A stretch of 64,000 nucleotides of DNA from Engraulis encrasicolus (GCF_034702125.1 NC_085858.1:57804137-57868136), one strand, 5' to 3'. Numbered from the stretch's first letter, positions 23,757 to 35,405 are shown. Notes: generated by a model from the sequence alone, not told the origin. A program made the numbers and translations.

Positions 23757-24660
23757 GATAGGGTCTACAGAACAGCGTGCGTCTTTTCCCTCAAGCGCAG
23801 CTCTGTCATAGCCTAGCCCTAATGAGACCACGCGCTGGTTTGTATGGGGTGGAGACTCAAGAACAAGTCAGCAACACATTTTGCAGTATTCAGAAAAAGA
23901 GAAACTACCAACCGGTGCGTTGCTGCACAGCTGATTCGGCGACGTCTTCTGCCTCGTAATATCCTCACGTTTCTTCATAAACGTGCGATTCAAAAGTTAC
24001 TCACAATAATTCTAACCTACTGAATCTTTATCTCTTATAGTTTCCCAAGAGTCCCAAACATTACACTCTTTTCACCTTTTTCCTTGATACTGGAAAGTTG
24101 TCCGTGTTTGCAACATGGCCGGTGTGGTAGCTTTTGTGATATGCACCGGAATTCTCATCCGCCCTGTATCTGCTTGTAGACCGAGTAAAGTTAAGTACAG
24201 GGTACAGTTGAGGTAAATCAAATATACCTGTGTAACAACAAGACTCTGATCTAATTCCAAAGTGTAGGCATAACATAAATGACAGTCCCAAAACAATTGC
24301 TGACCATATCGAAGATTGTGTAGGCCTTTATGTTGACATTCGCTTCCTGCCGTACATTTGTCCCACATCGCTTGCCATAACCTCGTACAAGCAGATGTAC
24401 ATGCGGATGAGAATTCCGGTGCATATCACAAAAGCTGCCACACCGGTGTGTAGAGTCTGTTCTCTCGCATCACGTTTACAGATCAGTAACAAGCGTCTTG
24501 AAATTACGGTCAAGGGTGTCGGCCTGCATTCATTACAACTCGCAAACTGAAGCCTGATGCATAGTCATACTGTGCTGACTTGGGGTACAGCATGGACGTA
24601 CTGTCTGCGGGTTGTGTATTCCTCATAGTCGTCCTGTGTGCGCATGCAGGAAAGGGCGTG
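23757..24660 (+). repeat. 904-bp tandem duplication, copy 1
   Basis: This unit is repeated at 24679-25582 with an offset of 922 and about five substitutions visible in 904 bases (over 99% identical), so the duplication is recent. The 18 bases between the copies (24661-24678) include a partial repeat of the unit start. Inside is an inverted repeat: 24119-24162 pairs with 24403-24446 (CAGCTTTTGTGATATGCACC core), with imperfect pairing for another 20 bases. Confidence 0.9.
24328..24513 (-). CDS. Small hydrophobic open frame in copy 1
   Basis: A 61-codon minus-strand frame encodes a basic start, then a hydrophobic segment with AAFVICTGILIR and MYICLYEVM, then a basic tail (GRKRM). A single membrane segment is plausible. 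The frame is intact in both duplicated copies, but the copies are too similar for that to show selection. The plus strand carries the same hydrophobic stretch from ATG at 24115 (MAGVVAFVICTGILIR) because of the inverted repeat. No family recognised; could be chance. Confidence 0.2.
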   Translation of the reverse strand: MTVISRRLLLICKRDAREQTLHTGVAAFVICTGILIRMYICLYEVMASDVGQMYGRKRMST

Positions 24661-24678
24661 ATAGATATGGTCTACAGA

Positions 24679-25582
24679 GATAGGGTCTACAGATCAGCGT
24701 GCGTCTTTTCCCTCAAGCGCAGCTCTGTCATAGCCTAGCCCTAATGAGACCACGCGCTGGTTTGTATGGGGTGGAGACTCAAGAACAAGTCAGCAACACA
24801 TTTTGCAGTATTCAGAAAAAGAGAAACTACCAACCGGTGCGTTGCTGCACAGCTGATTCGGCGACGTCTTCTGCCTCGTAATATCCTCACGTTTCTTCAT
24901 AAACGTGCGATTCAAAAGTTACTCACAATAATTCTAACCTACTGAATCTTTATCTCTTATAGTTTCCCAAGAGTCCCAAACATTACACTCTTTTCACCTT
25001 TTTCCTTGATACTGGAAAGTTGTCCGTGTTTGCAACATGGCCGGTGTGGCAGCTTTTGTGATATGCACCGGAATTCTCATCCGCCTTGTATCTGCTTGTA
25101 GACCGAGTAAAGTTAAGTACAGGGTACAGTTGAGGTAAATCAAATATACCTGTGTAACAACAAGACTCTGATCTAATTCCAAAGTGTAGGCATAACATAA
25201 ATGACAGTCCCAAAACAATTGCTGACCATATCGAAGATTGTGTAGGCCTTTATGTTGACATTCGCTTCCTGCCGTACATTTGTCCCACATCGCTTGCCAT
25301 AACCTCGTACAAGCAGATGTACATGCGGATGAGAATTCCGGTGCATATCACAAAAGCTGCCACACCGGTGTGGAGAGTCTGTTCTCTCGCATCACGTTTA
25401 CAGATCAGTAACAAGCGTCTTGAAATTACGGTCAAGGGTGTCGGCCTGCATTCATTACAACTCGCAAACTCAAGCCTGATGCATAGTCATACTGTGCTGA
25501 CTTGGGGTACAGCATGGACGTACTGTCTGCGGGTTGTGTATTCCTCATAGTCGTCCTGTGTGCGCATGCAGGAAAGGGCGTG
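24679..25582 (+). repeat. 904-bp tandem duplication, copy 2
   Basis: It is the second unit of the direct tandem duplication, with its own inverted repeat at about 25041-25084 and 25325-25368. Differences from copy 1 include the GTGGTAGC to GTGGCAGC change, which improves the stem pairing, and CGCCCTG to CGCCTTG. Confidence 0.9.
25250..25435 (-). CDS. Small hydrophobic open frame in copy 2
   Basis: This is the duplicate of the 61-codon frame at 24328-24513, identical at protein level as far as I can see. It shares that entry's uncertainty. Confidence 0.2.
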   Translation of the reverse strand: MTVISRRLLLICKRDAREQTLHTGVAAFVICTGILIRMYICLYEVMASDVGQMYGRKRMST

Positions 25583-25689
25583 GTGTTTTTTTCCCCGCTG
25601 AGAATTTAATGACGTCAATTCACCTCCGTGACAACAGGGGGCGAACTAACTCATTCAGTTGAGCCCAGTCCCTAGAATGAATCACAAAG

Positions 25690-26240
25690 CTAACCAGCTG
25701 GCTATCTAAAACGTAATATTCCACTAGTAGCCTACTTCTAAAAGTTGGGGCATAATTAGATGGTACAACATCAGTTTCTTTTTGGTCAAGTATTACATGA
25801 GATTAAATGCAAGACAAACGCCGTTTTAAAAGACAATAGACAGCATGAATGGCCATTCACACCTGGGGCCTAGTAGTAGCTAGCCAGCTAAATCAGTCAT
25901 TACAAACTCAAAGCTAGTTGACTAGCCACCTGAAACGTAATTCTACCACTACCAAAGAGGCTTCTTGCTATTAATTTAAAAAGTTGTGGCGTAATTAGAC
26001 ATGAATGATAGCATACAAGATTCTGTCTTTATTCATATTTTACAGTTCAGGTGGTTAAAATGCCAAACAAAAGCCGTTTTTAAATACAATAGATACATCT
26101 AATGGCCATATTAACAGCTAGCTTAGCAACTGTCAGCCAAACCCATTCAAACTCTACAGGACATTAGCGAACCCTGTTTTAATGAGCTAGCTGCCACACT
26201 ACAAACGAACAAAGAGGCTTCTTTGCTACTACCACACTAC
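25690..26240. repeat. Degenerate tandem duplication, ~240-bp unit
   Basis: The segment from AACGTAATATTCCACTAG (25711) to ATGGCCATTCAC (25858) recurs in diverged form from AACGTAATTCTACCACTA (25935) to ATGGCCATATTAAC (26115). A third partial start (ACAAAGAGGCTTCTTTGCTA) is at 26210. An old local duplication; no coding content. Confidence 0.5.
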
Positions 26241-26815
26241 AAACATATCATTTTCATGATGGCCTTTTATGGATATTTCTAATTGATTTTTTGGAAGTTG
26301 TACTACTGAAATAAAACACAGTTTCTCTTCTCCCTGTCAAGTAAACTCCAGTGATTTCCTTTTCCTTATTCAAACCTCCGCGGTAGGGTAGAAGAATAGA
26401 ACACCACTGACCTATCAGGGCTGAGTTCCCCCCGGACTGCCGTAAGCGCATTGACCAATCACCGTCTTCAAGCATAGCTCAGCTCACGGACATTTCAGCC
26501 TGGGAGAAACATGCGTGCACTGCAGCCAGGGGTCGTTTTGTCGCTGCACAGGGGGGCGTGGTGGCTGCTTTTCTGTGCAGAACCTCCGTGCACGCGCGAC
26601 TCTGAATCCCCCTTTAGGCCTACAGCTGTCACGCAAACTTAGAGCTGTTGGAGAGGCATTCAAATGTGTGAACTCAGGTTTGCTACACGGTGAATGGATT
26701 TGATGAGTGAGAAAGTAACTTCACTAATAGCCTAGCCTACTATTTATTGGTTGATTGATTTAGCTGTAGGCCTATTTATGATTGCAGTGTTGTTTTTTTA
26801 TATTCATATGAAAAG

Positions 26816-26817
<2 letters not shown>

Positions 26818-26876
<59 letters not shown>
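26818..26876. repeat. (TG)n microsatellite
   Basis: An uninterrupted TG run of about 29 units. Confidence 0.95.
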
Positions 26877-26880
<4 letters not shown>

Positions 26881-27120
26881 GCCTAGCCTACATAGCCTAC
26901 ATATAGTATAATATCATAGACATACATAGACCTTTATACATATAGACCTATAATATATAATATATATTATTAGGCCTACATTATATTATGATAATAAAAG
27001 AATATATACATGGGTAATAGGCCTATGTAGCCTAGTGGGCACCGGGACACTCTGCCCTGAAAAAAATGGACCTCTACTTAAAAAATGTAGTGGAGTAGGC
27101 CGTGGTGGGTGGGTGCCTGT

Positions 27121-27170
27121 GTGGGGGGTGGGGGGGGGGGGGGGGGGGGGGGTGGGGGGGGCCCACTCTA
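27121..27170. repeat. Poly-G tract
   Basis: Runs of G (one above 20) broken by single T bases. The tract could form four-stranded DNA and is prone to sequencing and assembly error. Confidence 0.9.
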
Positions 27171-27264
27171 GTATCTTGCAGGGGGGCCCCAAGTGTTTGT
27201 GTTACGCCACTGGTGTAAGTGTTAGCTGTTGTTCCCCATCTAGTGGCTGCCTGCCTAGCCTGGT

Positions 27265-27649
27265 AACAAGATGCCCCTAGTGCCCCCCCCTGGTAACAAG
27301 ATGCCCCTAGAACCGCCCCTGGTAACAAGATGCCCCTAGAACCGCCCCTGGTAACAAGATGCCCCTAGAACCGCCCCTGGTAACAAGATGCCCCTAGAAC
27401 CGCCCCTGGTAACAAGATGCCCCTAGGATCGCCCCCTGCCAGTGGTGACAAGATGCCCCTAGAACCGCCCCTGGTGACAAGATGGCCCTAGGACCGCCCC
27501 CTGCCAGTGGTGACAAGATGCCCCTAGGATCGCCCCCTGCCAGTGGTAACAAGATGCCCCTAGGACCTAGGATCGCCCCCTGCCAGTGGTAACAAGATGC
27601 CCCTAGGACCGCCCCCTGCCAGTGGTAACAAGATGCCCCTAGGACCGCC
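27265..27649 (+). repeat. C-rich minisatellite, left part
   Basis: About eleven units contain GGTAACAAGATGCCCCTAG followed by AACCGCCCCT (29-bp unit) or by GGACCGCCCCCTGCCAGT (about 40-bp unit). The same unit in the same orientation continues at 35906-36490, on the other side of the fold-back element, so the element appears to split one array. Confidence 0.9.
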
Positions 27650-27860
27650 TGTAACGCCGCATTATGTAATAACGGTGCAATATGTAATAATGTAACAAAT
27701 TATTACATAATGCGGTGACAATCGCCGCATTGTGTAATAATTTACGCATTTCGTAATAAATTTCTTGAACGCATTTCGTAATAACTTTTTTCTCATCTTG
27801 TAATAAATTATTACAAAATGCGAAATTTATTACGGAATGCGGCCGCAACTTTTTTTTTGA
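27650..27860. repeat. Left subterminal GTAATAA repeats
   Basis: Within 210 bases the word GTAATAA or its complement TTATTAC occurs about ten times, mostly as GCATTNTGTAATAA, ending at GCGGCCGC. The mirror-image block is at 35695-35900. Clustered short repeats just inside the ends are typical transposase-binding arrangements. Confidence 0.75.
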
Positions 27861-28151
27861 TGGAAATGTAATAACATGGTGCATTATGTAGGCCTAATAA
27901 ACTATATGGATATGTATTTTCTGCACTTGGATTCACTAGGCACAACACACACACATAGTCTCAGTGACATGGTAGTCACTGCCCTCTCTCTCTCTCATTC
28001 TTCTCAGTTATCAAACTGCTCGAGAGTCGCGAATGATGCGGTTAAAACCGTTAAGAAATCATTTCACAACGTGTTGCGTGCAACGAGGCCAGCGAATGTC
28101 TCGCACTTTCTGCTACATTACACCAATTTACAGCGATATTAAATGTGTGGC

Positions 28152-28252
<101 letters not shown>

Positions 28253-28683
28253 CACGGAGACAAACCTGGCCCATATTGATCTTAAAGCCCCATCTTGGCT
28301 CTTTGGAAATATTCTTACCATTACAAAGGCAAATTTAATATTTTCCCCCAAACAACATGAATCAAACCCCAGGAAAAAACCAATCATTATAAGTGACTCG
28401 TGGGGAGCTGTCCATGCTGGTGGTGCTTAATTTTTCCCGATATTTGCCCGTGGAGTAGTGAGTCTTTCATGTCTGCCTACATGACCTTGCGCGCCAGGGT
28501 CTGACCATGGTGCTTTTTGCTTTTTAGCACCCGAGAAAAATGCCACTCTTGTTAAAAAAAATACATAGGTATGCTTACGTCCTATTCAATTCAATTGCAA
28601 TCCACTGTTCAGTAGGCCTATTAGGCTGCAATCAAATTCAATAGCCTATGCTCATCCACATGCACGCGAAAAACAATAACACA

Positions 28684-31021
28684 CACTGTAAAAAATGCCC
28701 GTTGAAATTACGGCAAAAAACTGTCAAATTGCAACAGTCAGTGACCGTAAAATGTAAAACAGTTTGTCTCTGTACTAAATACGGCAAGCTACTATTAAGT
28801 CAAAAAGCACTACATGACTTTATTTTTGACAGGTGTCATATGTAGAAAATACTGGACTGTTCTCTGTAAACGAAAAAATATTGGAAAATACCGTTAAGTG
28901 AAGATGAAATAGTCAAGAAACGATACATAACTTTATTTTTCACTGGTGTCTTATGTAGAAAATACTTAACTGTTCACGGAAAAGGAAATATTTGAAAATA
29001 CTGTTAAGTGAAGATGAAGTAGTCAAGAAACGGTACATGACTTTATTTTTCACTGGTGTCATATGTACACAGCAAATTTGTCAGAGTTAGATTGATCAGA
29101 CTGGTTAGACTGTGTTCAGCCAAAATCTAAACACCAAGAGTTGCAGCAAGACTACACAGTGTTATTTGACTCCTCTGGATCGGAGTTGTTGAGCTAAGAG
29201 AGCTAGAGAGTTAATGTTTAATTCCCCAGAGAGTTATGAAAACCATGCCTCCTCAAATGTCAAATGTTTTGGCAACATGAGCAGCCATTTTTGTTGAGTC
29301 CCCTATAAGTGAACCAAACTCAATCCTCTGTAAGTGAACCAAATTGTGAACCAACAGACAAAGAACTCTGTTCTGCTTTTCTTCACATTGTGTATACTAC
29401 AAAAAGTAGGTGCTCTTTCTGGTCGTGTTGGGCTTTTTGAGTCCTCTTTTTGTCCAATAGATCTCTTGTGATTGCACTTGTTCCAGGTGCAACTTGTCAA
29501 ACCACTGATAGGCTGGTTGTAACAGGCAGAGTTTGATGTCAACATGCTATTTGATTAGTAGCCATCAATTAACTTAGATTACAACCCTCTGCATGTGTTC
29601 AAGTTCATCCTGCGCAACATTTCCCTTATTGGACTTGGAGGCTTTGCCATCAGAGTTTTCGAGTGAGAGGCAAATTGACAAAATAAACCTCTATAAAATT
29701 CAGAATATCCTTATTTACATTCCTCCTACCCAACAGAAAGCAATGGAGGTTATAATGAATTAAATATTAATTACTCCACAGAAAACAGATTGCCTGTCTG
29801 CTTGGCTCCAGGTGCCTCCACGTTGTAGATTTGACAACAGTGAAGCTGGCAACTGAATAAACTGTGCAACAGTTAAGGACATTTCGCAATAATTCACTGT
29901 AACTTATATATTTCTCTGGTAACAGCCTACAGTTTAGCCTCATTTAATGTGTAAAATATACCTATAGGCTAGTATAATCTGAAAAAGTCTACCTGGGACA
30001 GTAATCCCTTGATTCAGTCTCTTAGAAATAGCCCAGTCTATTTTAAACTGTCATTCTACCCCATCCAAATCAATCTATCAATCAATTCCTGACCTCACCT
30101 GAGTGCTAAGGGCTGTCATGTAATGATTAACTTACTGCCTGCACCTGCGAAATGCCTCATCACTCGGGTCACATGGTTCACTTGAACATGTATTTAAACC
30201 GGGACTGTTGCATTGTGCTATTCACTGGTTGGCAGCTAGCTAGCTAGCTGGCTGACTGGCTGTAAGGCCGGCCGGCCGACCGGCCGACCGGCCTGCCCTC
30301 ACCTGGCCTGACCTGGCCGGCCCGGCTAGCAGGTCACGTTGTAAGGGTGGCTGTATGGCTGGCTAACTAGCTTGTTTGTTAGCGTGCTTGCCCCGCTAGC
30401 TGTGGCCTTCATTTTACTCAAGGTTATTTTCAGGCCTTTTTCAAAAAAGGAATGCATTTTCATACCCTTCAGTGAGTAGAATCAGTCCAATCAGTTGTCT
30501 GATTGTAACTCTATAGGACTCACCTATTATGTGAAATTTATGGGAATTCCACTTAAATGCAACACATATAAACTTTGAATCCTACGCCTGAGCAACACAA
30601 TTGTGCTGCTGGTTTAGCAATAAATTCTGTGGAATGAATAGAGACTCACCTTAAAAACAAATGCTTTATACTGTAAATTGAACAGTCATACCGTCAAGGC
30701 ATGAATAATTTCTGTTGTTTTAACAGAAATTGACAGTAAAATAGGCAAATGAATGCTGTGGAATGGTTAGTATTTCACTTAAAAAACAACAGGGTTGCAT
30801 TGTTAATTATACAGCTGTATACCAAGAGCCTACATGAGTGTCACTGTTATTTAAACAGTAACTCCCCTTTATTGTAACATCTTGAAAATGTTGATTCTAC
30901 AAGTCTTAATTTACCTTACCGTAAATCCATATACAAGATCTCTGTGTTTTATACGGTGAAAAAATGGCAACCACAGCTGCCAGTTTTTCACCGTAATTTT
31001 GACAAGAATTTTTTTACAGTG
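28684..31021. mobile_element. CACTG-ended (CACTA/EnSpm-like) element in the left arm
   Basis: It begins CACTGTAAAAAATGCCCG and ends AATTTTTTTACAGTG, with AAATTACGG near the left end matching CCGTAATTT near the right. CA is on both sides (28682-28683, 31022-31023). The right arm of the fold-back lacks the whole block and reads straight through at the corresponding site near 34865, which is the empty site. Subterminal tandem repeats of about 120 bases (TGACTTTATTTTTCACTGGTG words) follow the left end. No transposase frame; 2338 bp, non-autonomous. Confidence 0.85.
30225..30345. repeat. GCTA/CCGG-rich cryptic simple sequence
   Basis: CAGCTAGCTAGCTAGCTGGC is followed by GGCCGGCCGGCCGACCGGCC and then CCTGGCCTGACCTGGCC. 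It is a patchwork of short palindromic tetramers inside the CACTG-ended element, probably slippage-derived. Confidence 0.7.
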
Positions 31022-31689
31022 CAAGCGACGGGACTAATTCGATTATATTCCTTCCAAAAATGTCCGAACGTCACAAAAATCAGTTATTTGCATTGTCCGT
31101 AATTATACCAAACAAAAAGGTATCAATAGAAGAAATCAAGTCTTCAGTTTCGATAATCCACGTTACAAATCCTCAACAACAGCAAGCATTCCTTCTCTGC
31201 TATGAGGCAGGCAACGGAACAAGTGCAGACAGTAGGCTATATGACCACGTTGATGCTGCACGGCTTGAAGGATTCTGTCTAAATTAAATATCTTGGATAG
31301 CCTATATAGACCTAGGCCTAACTAGATTTGTTGCAATACAGATTCATTTTCTATAGCCAGAAGTGTTCCATTGGACTGACGAAACCGAACACGATCAAGT
31401 TTGCAACTTCTTTCCCTCATGCGCTGTCCGTCAGCACCACCTGTCATTGGACGTCCGATTAGCTTTCATTACGTGCTGAGGGAAAAACTCTCGCCATTAG
31501 GCCTATGTGCTGTTGCACTGTTGTGAGGGATATCACCAAATAATTTAGATAAAAGTCAGAACATTATTTTGGCAATGAAAGGCACACAGGTGGCTGGAAG
31601 CTCAAGCAGTCTTCAGTCTGTTCATTTAAGTTTGTTGGGTGCTCTTGGATATCGGGTATCAGTTCATGTAGAGAGAAGAGTTCACCCAG

Positions 31690-32993
31690 GCACTCCAAAA
31701 TAAGGTGTCCAAACGGGAAGTTACATTAAAAAGCCTTAAATGGTACTGGGCTGGGGTTACATTAAAAAGCCGACATGTTTCGACCTCGCCAGGTCTTCAT
31801 CAGGGCTACGTTCACCATTGAAAAGAAAGGCCTCCCTTAAATAGTGACATCACCACATGTGACCCATTACGCACTACACACATTTGCGCACACCAGAGAA
31901 AACAAAGATTAAAAATAGCCTGGGGTAATAAGTGATGCCACAGAAAAAAATGACCAGAAGTACAAATAAGCATCACAAAAAAAACAAGTAAAATCAATAT
32001 CCTCATTTAGACCAGGATAGCGCATGGCATCCAGTTGGTGTATCCAAAAAGTCTCCCTCTGATTAAGTATTTTTAGCCTGTCCCCACCCCTCGGAAGAGG
32101 TTTGATATGTTCGACGCCCTGTATGCGCAGCAGAGAATCATTTTTACCATGGTATTCATTGAAATGTTTCGCCATGGGATAGTCAAAATTGCCCACTCTG
32201 ATAGCATATTTATGTTCTGCTAGCCTATCTCGCATGCGCCTTTTTGTGCGTCCGATATAAAAGAACCCTTCAGCGCAAGGACAAGTTAGGCGGTATATGA
32301 CAAATGTTGAATTGCAATTAATGAAATCTCTCTGTCCGTATTCTCTCGTGGTTTTAGTATCCACAAAAGATTTGGCTTGTGAAACATTTGGGCAGTGAGG
32401 GCACTTCATACATCTATAGGTGCCAATGGGTTTACGCAGCCAGGTTTCTCTCTTTTTCACCTGTAGGTGAGAGCGCATTAATTTATCTCCTAGGATGGGT
32501 GCACTCTTTAAAGACACCATGGGTGGTTCTGGGAACACCTCACGTAGTTGCGCATCACTTTCAATAATGGACCAATTGTTCTTAATAATTTGCCGCGTCG
32601 CTTGTGTAGCCTACTATATGTCGTAACAAAAAAGGACGGGACTGCTGGTGGCGATGATGTTTCTTTTTGGTCAATAACGTGTTGCGTTGTAGGGAGCGCG
32701 CTTCACTGTATGCGTTTTGGATGGCTTCAGGGCGATAGGCTCTATCACTGAATCTTTTCTCCATCAGCTCGGCCTGCTCGTGAAAATCATTTTCGAAATC
32801 ACAGATACGCCTTAATCTCTGGAATTGGCCGTGTGGAATATTTCTAATGAGATGCGGGGGATGGAATGAATCCGCTCTCAGAATGGTGTTCCGAGAGGTC
32901 GCCTTTCTGAATAAGGTGGTGTGCAGCTGTCCCTCCGCGTCTTTATATATCGTCAAATCCAGAAAGTTAATATTAGTTAATGAATATTCCAAG
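31690..32993 (-). pseudogene. Penelope-like retroelement, 3' half, left arm
   Basis: Reading leftwards from 32993, the first frame (to 32582) is the C-terminal part of a Penelope-type reverse transcriptase (INFLDLTIYK, then SFHPPHLIRNIPHGQFQRLR). The second frame (32538-31909) is a GIY-YIG endonuclease: the VIY and FYIGRTKRRMRDRLAEH core with the expected arginine and histidine, and a later QRETFW glutamate. A CxxC zinc motif (CMKCPHC) precedes it. One base missing in a T run near 32625, compared with the right-arm copy, breaks the frame between the two domains. The 5' half including the catalytic RT motifs is absent. The 3' tail carries a hammerhead-like motif at 31766-31808. Confidence 0.85.
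31766..31808 (-). ncRNA. Hammerhead-ribozyme-like motif, left-arm Penelope tail
   Basis: On the minus strand, AGCC CTGATGA, a GACC/GGTC stem, GAAAC and GTC GGCT occur in the order of a type-I hammerhead with a minimal stem III. There is one extra A between the CTGATGA core and stem II. It matches the right-arm motif except for one loop base (T to C), so the ribozyme fold is conserved, but activity cannot be inferred. Confidence 0.45.
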
Positions 32994-33840
32994 GAAGCCA
33001 TCCAAAACGCATACAGTGAAGCGCGCTCCCTACAACGCAACAGGTTATTGACCAAAAAGAAACATCATCGCCACCAGCAGTCCCGTCCTTTATTTGTTAC
33101 GACAGTTCATAGATGTATGAACTGCACCCACTGCCCAAATGTTACACGAGCCAAATCTTTTGTGGATACTAAAACCACGAGAGAATATGGACAGAGAGAT
33201 TTCATGAATTGCAATTCTACATGTGTCATATACCGCCTAACTTGTCCTTGCGCTGAAGGGTTCTTTTATATCGGACGCACAAAAAGGCGCATGCGAGATA
33301 GGCTAGCAGAACATAAATATGCTATCAGAGTGGTCAATTTTGACTATCCCATGGCGAAACATATCAATGAATACAATGGGAAAAATGATTCTCTGCTGCG
33401 CATACAGGGCGTCGAACATATCAAACCTCTTCCGAGGGGTGGGGACAGGCTAAAAATACTTAATCAGAGGGAGACTTTTTGGATACACCAACTGGATGCC
33501 ATGCGCTATCCTGGTCTAAATGAGGATATTGATTTTACTTGTTTTTTGTGATGCTTATTTGTACTTCTGGTCATTTTTTTCTGTGGCATCACTTATTACC
33601 CCAGGCTATTTTTTAATCTTTGTTTTCTCTGGTGTGCGCAAATGTGTGTAGGCCTAGTGCGTAATGGGTCACATGTGGTGATGTCACTATTTAAGGGAGG
33701 CCTTTCTTTTCAATGGTGAACGTAGCCCTGATGAAGACCTGGTGAGGTCGAAACATGTCGGCTTTTTAATGTAACCCCAGCCCAGTACCATTTAAGGCTT
33801 TTTAATGTAACTTCCCGTTTGGACACCTTATTTTGGAGTG
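32994..33840 (+). pseudogene. Penelope-like retroelement, 3' half, right arm
   Basis: This second copy starts at EAIQNAYSEARSLQRN and is 265 bases shorter at its 5' end than the left-arm copy. The frame is open to the TGA at 33549-33551 and contains a CMNCTHC zinc motif, VIYRLTCPCAEGFFYIGRTK and QRETFW, so the GIY-YIG nuclease domain is intact. About 200 bases are deleted between the reverse transcriptase tail and the nuclease (near 33105), without breaking the frame. The first coding bases abut the left-arm copy head to head at 32993/32994. The upstream start codon in the open frame (32847) lies in antisense sequence of the other copy and is fortuitous. Confidence 0.85.
33722..33765 (+). ncRNA. 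Hammerhead-ribozyme-like motif, right-arm Penelope tail
   Basis: Stem I is AGCC (33724-33727) with GGCT (33760-33763). The core CTGATGA is 33728-33734, stem II is GACC (33736-33739) with GGTC (33746-33749), and GAAAC is 33750-33754 followed by AT and GTC, giving a two-base-pair stem III and a cleavable C at 33759. Penelope-like elements are known to carry such minimal hammerheads in their terminal repeats. The A at 33735 is extra compared with the standard core. Confidence 0.5.
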
Positions 33841-34344
33841 CCTGGGTGAACTCTTCTCTCTACATGAACTGATACCCGATATCCAAGAGCACCCAACAAA
33901 CTTAAATGAACAGACTGAAGACTGCTTGAGCTTCCAGCCACCTGTGTGCCTTTCATTGCCAAAATAATGTTCTGACTTTTATCTAAATTATTTGGTGATA
34001 TCCCTCACAACAGTGCAACAGCACATAGGCCTAATGGCGAGAGTTTTTCCCTCAGCACGTAATGAAAGCTAATCGGACGTCCAATGACAGGTGGTGCTGA
34101 CGGACAGCGCATGAGGGAAAGAAGTTGCAAACTTGATCGTGTTCGGTTTCGTCAGTCCAACGGAACACTTCTGGCTATAGAAAATGAATCTGTATTGCAA
34201 CAAATCTAGTTAGGCCTAGGTCTATATAGGCTATCCAAGATATTTAATTTAGACAGAATCCTTTCAAGCCGTGCAGCATCAACGTGGTCATATAGCCTAC
34301 TGTCTGCACTTGTTCCGTTGCCTGCCTCATAGCAGAGAAGGAAT

Positions 34345-34693
34345 CCCAGGTAGCAAAAACCGTTAAAAACAGTCGGCCTGATCTTGGCGGAATGTCGGCA
34401 CAGTCGGCTGAGTGTCGGCTCGGCTGGAACACTGGTTACCGTGACTCAGCCAACACTTCATAGAACACTGAAAATAACTGTCACTTCATGCAGTAACCGA
34501 GCCAACACTCAGCCGACACAGAAAATAACGGTCAGTCTCATGCAGTAACTGAGCCAACACTGAGCCGACACTGTCGGCATACGGTAATAGGACCATTATT
34601 GGGCCGCGGACAAAGCCAGAATCGGACCGACTGTTTTCACTCGCGAAAAAAGGATCGGACCAACAATGGGCCAGATAAACTTTGCTACCTGGG
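34345..34693. mobile_element. CCCAGGTAGC MITE in the right arm
   Basis: The ends CCCAGGTAGCAAA and TTTGCTACCTGGG are perfectly inverted, and AT flanks both sides (34343-34344, 34694-34695). The left arm reads GGAATGCTTG-equivalent sequence without the block (near 31187), the empty site. The interior repeats CAGCCGACACTG and CATGCAGTAACNGAGCCAACAC words. 349 bp, non-coding. Confidence 0.85.
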
Positions 34694-35293
34694 ATGGCTT
34701 GCTGTTGTTGAGGATTTGTAACGTGGATTATCGAAACTGAAGACTTGATTTCTTCTATTGATACCTTTTTGTTTGGTATAATTACGGACAATGCAAATAA
34801 CTGATTTTTGTGACGTTCGGACATTTTTGGAAGGAATATAATCGAATTAGTCCCGCCGCTTGGGTTATTGTTTTTCGCGTGCATGTGGATGAGCATAGGC
34901 TATTGAATTTGATTGCAGCCTAATAGGCCTACTGAACAGTGGACTGAAATTGAAATTGAATTGAATAGGACGTAAGCATACCTATGTAATTTTTAACAAG
35001 AGTGGCATTTTTCTCGGGTGCTAAAAAGCAAAAAGCACCATGGTCAGACCCTGGCGCGCAAGGTCATGTAGGCAGACATGAAAGACTCACTACTCCACGG
35101 GCAAATATCGGGAAAAATTAAGCACCACCAGCATGGACAGCTCCCCACGAGTCACTTATAATGGTTGGTCTTTTCCTGGGGTTTGATTCATGTTGTTTGG
35201 GGGGAAATATTAAAATAGCCTTTGTAATGGTAAGAATATTTCCAAAGAGCCAAGATGGGGCTTAAGATCAATATGGGCCAGGTTTGTCTCCGT

Positions 35294-35405
<112 letters not shown>

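Noticed and set aside
27265..27649. CRISPR-like repeat array
   Set aside because: Units are direct minisatellite repeats without unique spacers of constant length, in a vertebrate genome.
32847..33551. A 234-codon single gene
   Set aside because: The first third is antisense of the other Penelope copy; only the part from 32994 is genuine retroelement coding sequence.
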